34,679 nt of DNA from positions 1 through 34,679 of the forward strand of contig CAIMMJ010000127.1 of assembly GCA_903842515.1 (NCBI GenBank). Direction: 5' to 3'. The position numbers and the translations under genes are program-made. Under the pieces are notes generated by a model. The model saw nothing but the letters and a program-made list of their open reading frames with translations. It was not told the origin of the DNA and searched no databases. How positions within the stretch are numbered: the first letter of the stretch is position 1; each line of letters starts with the position of its first letter. Shown here piece by piece: positions 27,030 to 34,679 of the stretch. Origin of the DNA: an uncultured Bacteroidota bacterium (GTDB lineage Bacteria; Bacteroidota; Bacteroidia; UBA4408).

Positions 27030-28397
27030 CTACCCAAAAATCTCGCCCAGCACCGCAGTAATATCTCTGGCAGGTATAATTGATAGTCCGTCTGCAATAA
27101 AATCGGCTTTGAATTGTGGTGCAGGAATAACAATTTTGGTGAATCCCATTTTATAAGCTTCCTTAATTCTTTGTTCTAACCCTAAAACACCCCTAATTTC
27201 TCCTCCTAAGCCCACTTCTCCAAATAGGCAGTATGATTTGTCAACCGCCACGTCTTCGTTGCTGGAGAGGACAGAAATGGCAACGGCCAAATCTATGGCG
27301 GGGTCGTTTATTCTAAATCCTCCGGTAATGTTCATAAAAACATCTTTTTGGCCCAACTTAAAGCCACATTTTTTTTCTAAAACAGCCAACAATAAATTCA
27401 ATCGTTTTGCATCAAAACCATTGGCTACTCTCTGCGGCATTCCATAAACCGCCGAGCTAACAAGGGCTTGAACTTCCAACAAAAAAGCTCTATTGCCTTC
27501 CAAAACGGTTGTAATTACACTTCCACTTAAATTATTGTTTTGCTCAAATCCCGACAGAAAAAATGTACCGGGTTTTTGCACTTCGTTCAATCCATCGGGT
27601 TTCATTTCAAAAACACCAATTTCAAACGAATTCCCAAATCTGTTTTTTAAGGTTCTCACAAGTCTATACAGGTGATTTCTATCTCCTTCAAACTGCAAAA
27701 CGGTGTCCACTAAATGCTCCAAAACTTTTGGCCCTGCTATGTTTCCTTCTTTATTGATGTGTCCTATTAAAAACAGTGGAATATTTCTTCCCTTGCAAAA
27801 TTCAATCAATTTGTAGGAGCATTCCCTTACTTGCGAAACCGAGCCCGGAGAAGATTCTATTTCTGGATTAAATAATGTTTGAATGGAATCAATTACCATT
27901 AAATCGTATGGATTTTTACTGGCTTGTTCAATAATTGAATTCAAATTAGATTCGCTGTAGATGTATAATCCCGAATTGTCGGAATATTCTTTAAGCCTGT
28001 TAGCTCTTAGTTTAATTTGTTCTTCGCTTTCTTCGCCCGAAACGTACAAAACATTTTTTCCCTGATAAGCCATCGCCGCTTGCAATAGGAGAGTAGATTT
28101 CCCTATGCCGGGCTCACCTCCAATAAGAACGGCGCTTCCTGCAACTACTCCACCACCTAACACCCTGTCTAATTCCGACATTCCGGTAGAAGTGCGGGTA
28201 CTATTTTTGCTTTCTATTTGAGAGAGCAACACAGGGTTTTTTTTGTTAGTATCGGCAATGGTTTTTAGGCCACTGCTTTTAGTTTTTACTTCTTCTACAA
28301 AGCTATTCCACGAACCACATGAGCTGCATTTTCCCAACCATTTGGCGGAGTTAAAGCCGCAACTCTGACACACAAATACCGAGCTGTTTTTTGACAT
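27030..28397 (-). CDS. radA: DNA repair protein RadA
   Basis: VFVCQSCGFNSAKWLGKCSSCGSWNSF, GGEPGIGKSTLLLQ, KNRFGNSFEIGVFEM (KNRFG), Lon-like C-terminal domain. Confidence 0.96.
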   Translation of the reverse strand: MSKNSSVFVCQSCGFNSAKWLGKCSSCGSWNSFVEEVKTKSSGLKTIADTNKKNPVLLSQIESKNSTRTSTGMSELDRVLGGGVVAGSAVLIGGEPGIGKSTLLLQAAMAYQGKNVLYVSGEESEEQIKLRANRLKEYSDNSGLYIYSESNLNSIIEQASKNPYDLMVIDSIQTLFNPEIESSPGSVSQVRECSYKLIEFCKGRNIPLFLIGHINKEGNIAGPKVLEHLVDTVLQFEGDRNHLYRLVRTLKNRFGNSFEIGVFEMKPDGLNEVQKPGTFFLSGFEQNNNLSGSVITTVLEGNRAFLLEVQALVSSAVYGMPQRVANGFDAKRLNLLLAVLEKKCGFKLGQKDVFMNITGGFRINDPAIDLAVAISVLSSNEDVAVDKSYCLFGEVGLGGEIRGVLGLEQRIKEAYKMGFTKIVIPAPQFKADFIADGLSIIPARDITAVLGEIFG

Positions 28398-28398
28398 T

Positions 28399-28887
28399 CT
28401 ATTTTCCTGTTATTTTATGGATGATTTTTGAACTAGAATAACCTTCTACAAAAGGAATCAATACTAATTTACCGCCGTAGCTTTCTACAAAATCTTTTCC
28501 AATTACTTGAGAAGGAGAGTAGTCGGCCCCTTTTACTAATATACTAGGTTTGGTTTTTTGGATGAGGGAGAGGGGAGTGGCTTCATTAAAAAATGTAACT
28601 GCACTTACAAATTCTAAAGCAGCCAATAAAAAAGCTCTATCTTCTTGGTTGTTTATGGGGCGATTATCACCTTTATTTAGGAGTTTTACAGACGAATCGG
28701 TGTTTATAGCAACAACAAGTTTATTACCTAGTTGTGCAGCATCGTATAAATATTGAACATGACCGCGGTGCAAAATATCAAAGCATCCATTGGTAATAAC
28801 AATAGAAAGACCTTGGCTTTTCCATTCCTCAATTTGAGAAACTAAACCAAGTGTTTCGTTAAAAATTTTACGTTGTGGTGATTGCAT
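28399..28887 (-). CDS. rfaE2: D-glycero-beta-D-manno-heptose 1-phosphate adenylyltransferase (RfaE2/HldE C-terminal-domain type)
   Basis: VITNGCFDILHRGHVQYLYDAAQLGNKLVVAINTDSSVKLLNKG.NRPINNQEDRAFLLAALEFV.....F.E.TPL.LI...KPSILVKGADY. Confidence 0.9.
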   Translation of the reverse strand: MQSPQRKIFNETLGLVSQIEEWKSQGLSIVITNGCFDILHRGHVQYLYDAAQLGNKLVVAINTDSSVKLLNKGDNRPINNQEDRAFLLAALEFVSAVTFFNEATPLSLIQKTKPSILVKGADYSPSQVIGKDFVESYGGKLVLIPFVEGYSSSKIIHKITGK

Positions 28888-29081
28888 TTTGCTTTTATCG
28901 CTGCTAAGTTAGGGCTTAATTTTTTATACCAAATAGAATTCTAAATTAGACCTATTTAACACCATCTTTTTGCTGTGGCAATAAATTACAACCAACATGG
29001 AGCAGCCAATAATACCAAGTGCTTTTATGTTGTATAATTTACACAACAAAAGTAAATAAGCTGTAAAAATCTTTCTTAATC

Positions 29082-29112
29082 AAAAAAAGCGATAACCTCT
29101 TACCGCTTTTTT
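29082..29112 (-). terminator. Intrinsic terminator after clpX (potentially bidirectional)
   Basis: AAAAAAAGCGaTAA-cctc-TTAcCGCTTTTTT stem-loop, about 18 bp after the clpX stop on the minus strand. Confidence 0.75.
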
Positions 29113-29129
29113 AAAAACATCATTTTAAT

Positions 29130-30374
29130 TTACGCTGCTTTAAGTTTACTCAGAGAGGCTTTTTTCATTTTCTCTAAGGCATAAGGCAGGGTAATTTTTA
29201 TTGCTTTTTCTTTGCTTTCTGGCAATTCAAACATGGCATCTGTGAGAATGGCTTCACAAATAGAACGCAAACCTCTTGCACCCAATTTAAACTCTAAGGC
29301 TTTTTGTATAATCAAATCTAAAACTTCTTTGTCAAAACTAAGTTCTATTCCATCCAATTCAAAAATACGGATGTATTGTTTTATCAAAGCGTTTTTTGGC
29401 TCTGTTAGAATTCTTCTTAGTGCTTTTTCATCCAATGGATTGAGGTAGGTTAGAACGGGTAAACGGCCAATTAATTCCGGTATTAAACCAAAGCTTTTTA
29501 AATCGGGCGGAGCAATGTATTGCAAAGGGTTGTCCTTGTCAAAATCTTCTCGTTTTTCGGTGCTGTAGCCTACGGTGTTTGAACCAAGGCGTTGAGCAAT
29601 TTTTTTACCTATTCCGTCAAAAGCTCCTCCGCAAATAAATAAAATGTTGTTGGTATCCACCTGTACCATTTTAGCTTCGGGGTGTTTTCTTCCTCCTTGC
29701 GGCGGAACGTTTACTACTGTTCCTTCTAAAATTTTAAGTAAGGCCTGTTGAACACCTTCGCCCGAAACGTCTCTGGTGATAGAAGGATTATCGCTCTTGC
29801 GGGCAATTTTATCTATTTCATCAATAAACACAATTCCTTTGGCAGCAGCAGCAGCGTCATAATCTGCGGCCTGCAACAAGCGAGATAAAATACCTTCTAC
29901 ATCCTCGCCAACGTATCCGGCTTCGGTAAGCACAGTGGCATCTGTTATACAAAATGGTACATTTAATATTTTAGCGATAGTTTTTGCCAAAAGGGTTTTT
30001 CCGGTTCCAGTTTCACCCACCATAATGATGTTTGATTTTTCTATCTCTGCGTCTTCGGGTTTTTTATTTCCTTTTTCGTTTTCTATTAATCTTTTGTAAT
30101 GATTGTAAACCGCTACGCACAATGTTTTTTTTGCATCGTCCTGTCCAATAACGTATTCATCTAAATGTTCTTTTATTGCCATTGGCTTGAGCAATTTTAT
30201 AGAAGTAGAGGCAAAAGGTTTTACTCCTTTTGTTTGTCCTATTTCTTCTTTAATTATAGCTCCGGCTTGGTCTATACAAAAGTTGCAAATATGGCCATCA
30301 ATACCTGCTATAAGAATAGAAACTTCTTTTCTTTCTCTCCCGCAAAAAGAACACTTTGAACCGGCTTTACTCAT
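29130..30374 (-). CDS. clpX: ATP-dependent Clp protease ATP-binding subunit ClpX
   Basis: [29 protein letters not shown] (zinc finger), [51 protein letters not shown]. Confidence 0.97.
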   Translation of the reverse strand: MSKAGSKCSFCGRERKEVSILIAGIDGHICNFCIDQAGAIIKEEIGQTKGVKPFASTSIKLLKPMAIKEHLDEYVIGQDDAKKTLCVAVYNHYKRLIENEKGNKKPEDAEIEKSNIIMVGETGTGKTLLAKTIAKILNVPFCITDATVLTEAGYVGEDVEGILSRLLQAADYDAAAAAKGIVFIDEIDKIARKSDNPSITRDVSGEGVQQALLKILEGTVVNVPPQGGRKHPEAKMVQVDTNNILFICGGAFDGIGKKIAQRLGSNTVGYSTEKREDFDKDNPLQYIAPPDLKSFGLIPELIGRLPVLTYLNPLDEKALRRILTEPKNALIKQYIRIFELDGIELSFDKEVLDLIIQKALEFKLGARGLRSICEAILTDAMFELPESKEKAIKITLPYALEKMKKASLSKLKAA

Positions 30375-30479
30375 TTTTTATTTGTTGTTATTTTATAAAA
30401 ATAGATCTACAATTTTAATCATTTTCTCTCTCCACCAAAGCGGAAATTGGAATAATGGGTTTAAAATTGTTCTAAGATT

Positions 30480-31154
30480 TTACCTGCTTTTTAAAAGAAT
30501 TTCGTCTACCATACCGTAGTCTCTTGCTTCTTCAGAAGTCATCCAGTAATCTCGATCGCTATCTGACCATACTTTCTCGTAGGTTTGTCCGCTATGGAAA
30601 GCAATAATATCGTACAATTCTTTCTTTAGTTTTTGAATTTCACGGGCGGTAATTTCAATGTCCGAAGCTTGTCCTTGTGCACCACCTAATGGTTGGTGAA
30701 TCATTACTCTGGCGTGTTTTAGCGCAGAACGTTTTCCTTTTGCTCCTGCACACATCAACACCGCACCCATACTTGCAGCCATTCCTGTGCAAATAGTAGC
30801 CACATCTGGCTCTATGTATTGCATGGTATCGTAAATACCTAATCCAGCATAAACAGAACCACCTGGAGAGTTTAAGTAAATTTGAATGTCTTTTTTAGCG
30901 TCCGTAGATTGCAAAAAAAGCAACTGAGCCTGCACAATGTTGGCAACTTGATCGTCGATGCCGGTTCCTAAAAAAATAATTCTATCCATCATCAACCTAG
31001 AAAAAACGTCCATCTGTGAAACGTTAAGTTGTCTTTCCTCCAAAATATAAGGAGTAAGTGATGTTATTTGGTGTTTGTGATAGCTGTCTAGCGTATTGCC
31101 ACTAAGGCCTTTGCCTTGCACAGCAAATTTTCTGAATTCGTTGTAGTTTTGCAT
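30480..31154 (-). CDS. clpP: ATP-dependent Clp protease proteolytic subunit ClpP
   Basis: RIIFLGTGIDDQVANIVQAQLLFLQ, IQIYLNSPGGSVYAGLGIYDTMQ, CTGMAASMGAVLM (catalytic Ser), ARVMIHQPLGGAQGQASDIEI. Confidence 0.96.
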   Translation of the reverse strand: MQNYNEFRKFAVQGKGLSGNTLDSYHKHQITSLTPYILEERQLNVSQMDVFSRLMMDRIIFLGTGIDDQVANIVQAQLLFLQSTDAKKDIQIYLNSPGGSVYAGLGIYDTMQYIEPDVATICTGMAASMGAVLMCAGAKGKRSALKHARVMIHQPLGGAQGQASDIEITAREIQKLKKELYDIIAFHSGQTYEKVWSDSDRDYWMTSEEARDYGMVDEILLKSR

Positions 31155-31162
31155 AATTTTTT

Positions 31163-32506
31163 TTAGTTGGTTTGATAAAAATCTTTTTCTGGAACGTTCA
31201 CTTCTTTTAGATTAAATTTAGATTTGTAAAATTCCATGAGTTTGTTGTCGTATAACTGTTGGTAAATGTTTTGAGCTTGTTCAGGATTTTGTAAAATATT
31301 ACTAAGTGTGGCTTCCATTTTTTCGTCTTCCATTTCAAAGTTATTAAATCCAGCAAACTGTTTGCCTAAAATTTCTTTTAAATGGTCTTTTGCTTCTTCA
31401 GGAGTAACATTTATAGCATTTTCTAAAATTAATTTATTCTCTATCAATTGCCACCTTAAACCGGCAACATATCTATCGAAATCTGCTTCTAACTGCTCTA
31501 AAGTTAGAGGCTTTTCGTTAACTGCCATTATCCAACGTTTTAAAAACTCCGTGGGCAAAGTCAAGTTTGTTTTTTCTATTAATCGTTTTTGAATGTCGTT
31601 TTTTAACATTCTGTTAGAATCGGCCTCGAACATTTGCGACAATTCTTCGCGAATTTTATTTTTAAATTCTTCTAATGTAGTAACCTGTGAGCCGTAAACT
31701 TTTTCGAACAATTGTTCATTGTATTCTGCTGCAACCATTTTGCTGATGGCAGTAATTTTTGCTTGAAACTTTTTGGAGATGGAATCTACTTGAGAAGTTT
31801 CTATGCCAAGCATTGCAGCTAAATCGCTGGCATTGGTGCTAACATCAGCAGGATTAATTTCAAAGGTTTCGTCTAATTTTTTTCCGACAAAAGCGTCTTT
31901 TCCGTTTTGATTTGTGAGTCTTTCTAATGAAACGGGAGAGTTTTTAAAAATTCCACCTGCCACAATAGAGCCGTCTTCTGCAAGTTCAACAAAATCGGCA
32001 TACACCAGGCACTCTTCGTCGGCATACTCTGGATACTCTAGTTTGCCGTATCTTTTAGCAATATTGTTGGCGTAGGTTTCTATGGTAGCATCGTCTACCA
32101 TAACTTTTTTAATATTAAATTCTTCGCCGCTAAAGTCGAGGGTAAATTTAGGAGCAAAAGCAATGTCGAACTTAAATTCAAATGTTTTGTCGTTGTCCCA
32201 GTCTACTCGCTTGTTTTTGTCTTGAACTGATGGCAAAGCATTGCCAATAAGTTCTAACTTATTTTCTTTGATGTATCCGTCTACTTTTTCTTGAAGTAAC
32301 TTATTTACTTCGTCAACTAAAACGGCTTTTCCATGCATTTTTTGGATAAGGCTCATCGGAACCATTCCGGCACGAAAGCCGGGCAAGCTTACTTTTTTAG
32401 AATAGTCTTTAAGAGACTTTTTAACTTTTTCTTGGTAATCTTCTGGGTCAAGCGTAACGGTAAGTACGGCATTTAAATCGTCTATTTGTTCTTGAATAAC
32501 ATTCAT
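31163..32506 (-). CDS. tig: Trigger factor
   Basis: VTLDPEDYQEKVKKSLKDYSKKVSLPGFRAGMVPMSLIQKMHGKAVLVDEVNKLL (ribosome-binding GFRxGxVP), upstream of clpP-clpX as usual. Confidence 0.92.
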   Translation of the reverse strand: MNVIQEQIDDLNAVLTVTLDPEDYQEKVKKSLKDYSKKVSLPGFRAGMVPMSLIQKMHGKAVLVDEVNKLLQEKVDGYIKENKLELIGNALPSVQDKNKRVDWDNDKTFEFKFDIAFAPKFTLDFSGEEFNIKKVMVDDATIETYANNIAKRYGKLEYPEYADEECLVYADFVELAEDGSIVAGGIFKNSPVSLERLTNQNGKDAFVGKKLDETFEINPADVSTNASDLAAMLGIETSQVDSISKKFQAKITAISKMVAAEYNEQLFEKVYGSQVTTLEEFKNKIREELSQMFEADSNRMLKNDIQKRLIEKTNLTLPTEFLKRWIMAVNEKPLTLEQLEADFDRYVAGLRWQLIENKLILENAINVTPEEAKDHLKEILGKQFAGFNNFEMEDEKMEATLSNILQNPEQAQNIYQQLYDNKLMEFYKSKFNLKEVNVPEKDFYQTN

Positions 32507-32705
32507 TGTTTAGTATAAAAAAATCGTGCAAATGTATTAAAAAATTATGGGATGAGAAGTGTTAAATAAAAAGAAGAAGAGCAAGAAAAGTAGTGGAATA
32601 ATAATTAAAATCTTGTGTGTTAAATTTATAATTTTTGAGAAGAGACCAGATAATTTATAGGTATGGAGGATATTAAGGTAAAGATAAAAAGGAATTAATT
32701 TTTAT

Positions 32706-32713
32706 TACATTTG
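32706..32713 (+). promoter_or_regulatory. Candidate -7 box (TACATTTG) upstream of T9SS repeat protein
   Basis: Exact TAnnTTTG, about 116 bp upstream of ATG 32830; no clear -33. Confidence 0.25.
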
Positions 32714-32829
32714 CTATAACTAAAGAAAATGTAGCAATTTTGCTAGTAGTAAAAAATAGATGTACAAACATTGTTCCAATGATATTGTTAGTATTTCATA
32801 AACCTAATTAACAACACTAAAAAGCTGGT

Positions 32830-34122
32830 ATGAAAAAAATAATTACTTCACTGTTAGTCATTGCAGGATTTTCTGCTTATGCACAAAACAACAATACCAT
32901 CTTTGGAATTGTAAGGCAAAACTACTATACCTATACTTTTAATCCAGTAGACTCAAGTATAATTAGTCAGCAATTTGATTCCTCTGCTTTGCGTTTGGGA
33001 ACAATAAATCCAACCACTGGATATGTATCTAACCAAGGCAGTTTTGCGTTTAGCGAATCAATTAATTTAACAGGAGCATCTTTAAATCCCTACGAAAATT
33101 CTTTTGTTTTTATTGGTGCAAATAATATCAATACATTAAACTTAACAGATGGCACATTAACCGCAAGTTCAGGCTTAAGCAATCCAAACGGTCAAGGCTA
33201 TTTCGATAATTTTAGGTTCAATAATGCCGATAGTATTATGTATGGTTTATCAAGAAGAAATTACACAAATCCAAATACAGGCCAAGTGACCGGAGCAGTA
33301 TATTTAGCCAAAGCAAATACAACAACAGGTGTTATAACAGAAATTTCTACAAGCCCTGTTGCACAAAGTTTTGCCTTGGCCGGTAGCGTTGTTGACCCAC
33401 ATCAAATGGTGTATTATTTTTCTACTGGAAGTAATCTTATAGGTATTGATATTTATGATGGAAGTATTTTTAGTAATGTTCCTTTTATTAATCCCAATGG
33501 AATTGCATTTGACAATTTTACTTACAGTTGTGCAGATACTAGTATTTATGGTTTGATACGGCAAAATTATTTTTCGGCAAATCAACAATTCGATTCAAGC
33601 ACCATTAAACTGGGTAAAATAAATCCCAATACTGGTTTAGTAACAGAAGTCTCTCCATATTCTATTTTCAGTGGAGGTTATTCTCTAAATGCAGGCTCAA
33701 CTATAGATCCAGATGGTATGATTTACTACTTTGGAAATGGTGAGGCAATTATTGGCGTTTCATTAATTACAGGTTTGGTGGTGAGCAACCAAAGCTATTC
33801 TTTTGAAAATGGAATGTATTTTGATTTAATGAGGAACAACCAAAATTGTATTACTGCTAGAGCAGATAGATTTGCTAATTTTGCAACCACTAACGCTGTT
33901 AAAAACGAGGCTGAAAATTTTAGTGTTTATCCTAACCCAAGCACCGGTGTGTTTACATTTAAGGACACCAAAAACTTAAACTCAATGGAGGTGTATAGTA
34001 TTTTGGGAGAGAAAATTTTGAGTCAGACGAACCAGAAAACAATAAACTTAAACGGATTTAGCAAAGGGGTTTATTTTGCGAGGGTAAATGGTGGTGTGGT
34101 GTTGAAATTGGTGAAGGAATAA
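32830..34122 (+). CDS. Secreted protein with three ~100-aa tandem repeats and T9SS C-terminal sorting domain
   Basis: Signal peptide MKKIITSLLVIAGFSAYA; repeats starting IFGIVRQNYY / MYGLSRRNYT / IYGLIRQNYF; C-terminal VYPNPSTGVFTF...GVYFARVNGGVVLKLVKE. Confidence 0.85.
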   Translation: MKKIITSLLVIAGFSAYAQNNNTIFGIVRQNYYTYTFNPVDSSIISQQFDSSALRLGTINPTTGYVSNQGSFAFSESINLTGASLNPYENSFVFIGANNINTLNLTDGTLTASSGLSNPNGQGYFDNFRFNNADSIMYGLSRRNYTNPNTGQVTGAVYLAKANTTTGVITEISTSPVAQSFALAGSVVDPHQMVYYFSTGSNLIGIDIYDGSIFSNVPFINPNGIAFDNFTYSCADTSIYGLIRQNYFSANQQFDSSTIKLGKINPNTGLVTEVSPYSIFSGGYSLNAGSTIDPDGMIYYFGNGEAIIGVSLITGLVVSNQSYSFENGMYFDLMRNNQNCITARADRFANFATTNAVKNEAENFSVYPNPSTGVFTFKDTKNLNSMEVYSILGEKILSQTNQKTINLNGFSKGVYFARVNGGVVLKLVKE

Positions 34123-34182
34123 GGTTTAGATGTTGGTTGGTGGCGTCTACTTTAGCGGAGGGCAAGCAAAGGAGTAAATTAC

Positions 34183-34488
34183 CTATTTTTTGCCAATTTC
34201 AATCTTCACTTCTTTCATTTTTGAAAACCGAACACCATAGATAATTACAGAATTTTCTTCAACAACAAAATGCAAAACATATGGAAATTTTTTTACAGTT
34301 CTAACTCTTACATTTTCGTATCTAATTTGATAAAAAGGATTGTTTTTTAATTCTTTAAAGGTTGATTTTAATGCTTCTAAAAATTTTTTACCAAGCAAAA
34401 AATCAATGTTTTTGTAATAATTTATTCCATCTTGAATGTCCTCTATGGCAGAAGGAGCAAGTAAAACAGTGTGTTTTTTAAGAGTCAT
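34183..34488 (-). CDS. RelE/ParE-family toxin
   Basis: MTLKKHTVLLAPSAIEDIQDGINYYKNI...GKKFLEALKSTFKELKNNPFYQIRYENVRVRTVKKFPYVLHFVVEENSVIIYGVRFSKM, ParE/RelE fold pattern. Confidence 0.85.
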   Translation of the reverse strand: MTLKKHTVLLAPSAIEDIQDGINYYKNIDFLLGKKFLEALKSTFKELKNNPFYQIRYENVRVRTVKKFPYVLHFVVEENSVIIYGVRFSKMKEVKIEIGKK

Positions 34489-34491
34489 TAA

Positions 34492-34596
34492 TTATTCTAA
34501 GTTAAAGCCATCAATAACTTCGGACAGTTGTTTTAAATCTTCTTTTTCCTGTTTTGTGCGGCTACTGAAAACCGTGCTCTGAAACCCTTGTAAATA
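34492..34596 (-). pseudogene. Probable C-terminal remnant of the cognate antitoxin
   Basis: Frame directly upstream of the toxin reads YLQGFQSTVFSSRTKQEKEDLKQLSEVIDGFNLE* and is closed 5' by TAG (34597-34599), with no ATG. Confidence 0.5.
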
Positions 34597-34679
34597 CTAG
34601 GTTTTCTGTTGCATTTTGGGTGTCCCACTCAATTTTTAGACTGATTTTTTACATTTACAGCAATGTTTGTAAGGTCTAA

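Noticed and set aside
1-34679. CRISPR arrays, prophage, complete IS elements, rRNA genes
   Set aside because: No regularly spaced direct repeats, phage structural genes, transposase ORFs or rRNA sequences were found on reading the window.

Overview
This is an AT-rich Bacteroidetes-type chromosomal segment. Evidence for that assignment: type IX secretion C-terminal sorting domains (PNPSTG), TAnnTTTG-like -7 boxes, and a Bacteroidetes-like gene repertoire. Most of the window is recognisable housekeeping: hutU (partial), an ACC-deaminase-like PLP enzyme, purS, miaE, rocD, trpS, ilvE, tRNA-Cys, rpiB, a PAP2 phosphatase, a GNAT, a BrxA/B bacilliredoxin, nadA, an ACMSD-like amidohydrolase, mnmG/gidA, radA, rfaE2, clpX, clpP and tig. 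It also carries two T9SS secreted proteins and two toxin-antitoxin-like loci. The strongest unlisted signal is a ~1.5 kb ORF-poor gap after mnmG that holds two perfect copies of TGTTTCACGTGGAACA, the reverse complement of the classical Spo0J/ParB parS site TGTTCCACGTGAAACA, 125 bp apart. The second most interesting unit is a very compact four-gene array: nadA, a secreted YwqK/MORN-repeat protein, a soluble histidine kinase with about six PAS-like domains, and a LytTR response regulator. It is preceded by a ~0.6 kb structured non-coding region with a perfect DnaA box. Smaller items are a Zeta-like toxin with a non-epsilon partner, an apparently orphaned ParE toxin beside a truncated antitoxin remnant, a tandem pair of Cys-rich lipoproteins, and small ORFs missed or mis-bounded by the ORF track. 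No CRISPR array, prophage or complete IS was seen. Everything comes from reading the sequence; no searches or computed statistics were run.
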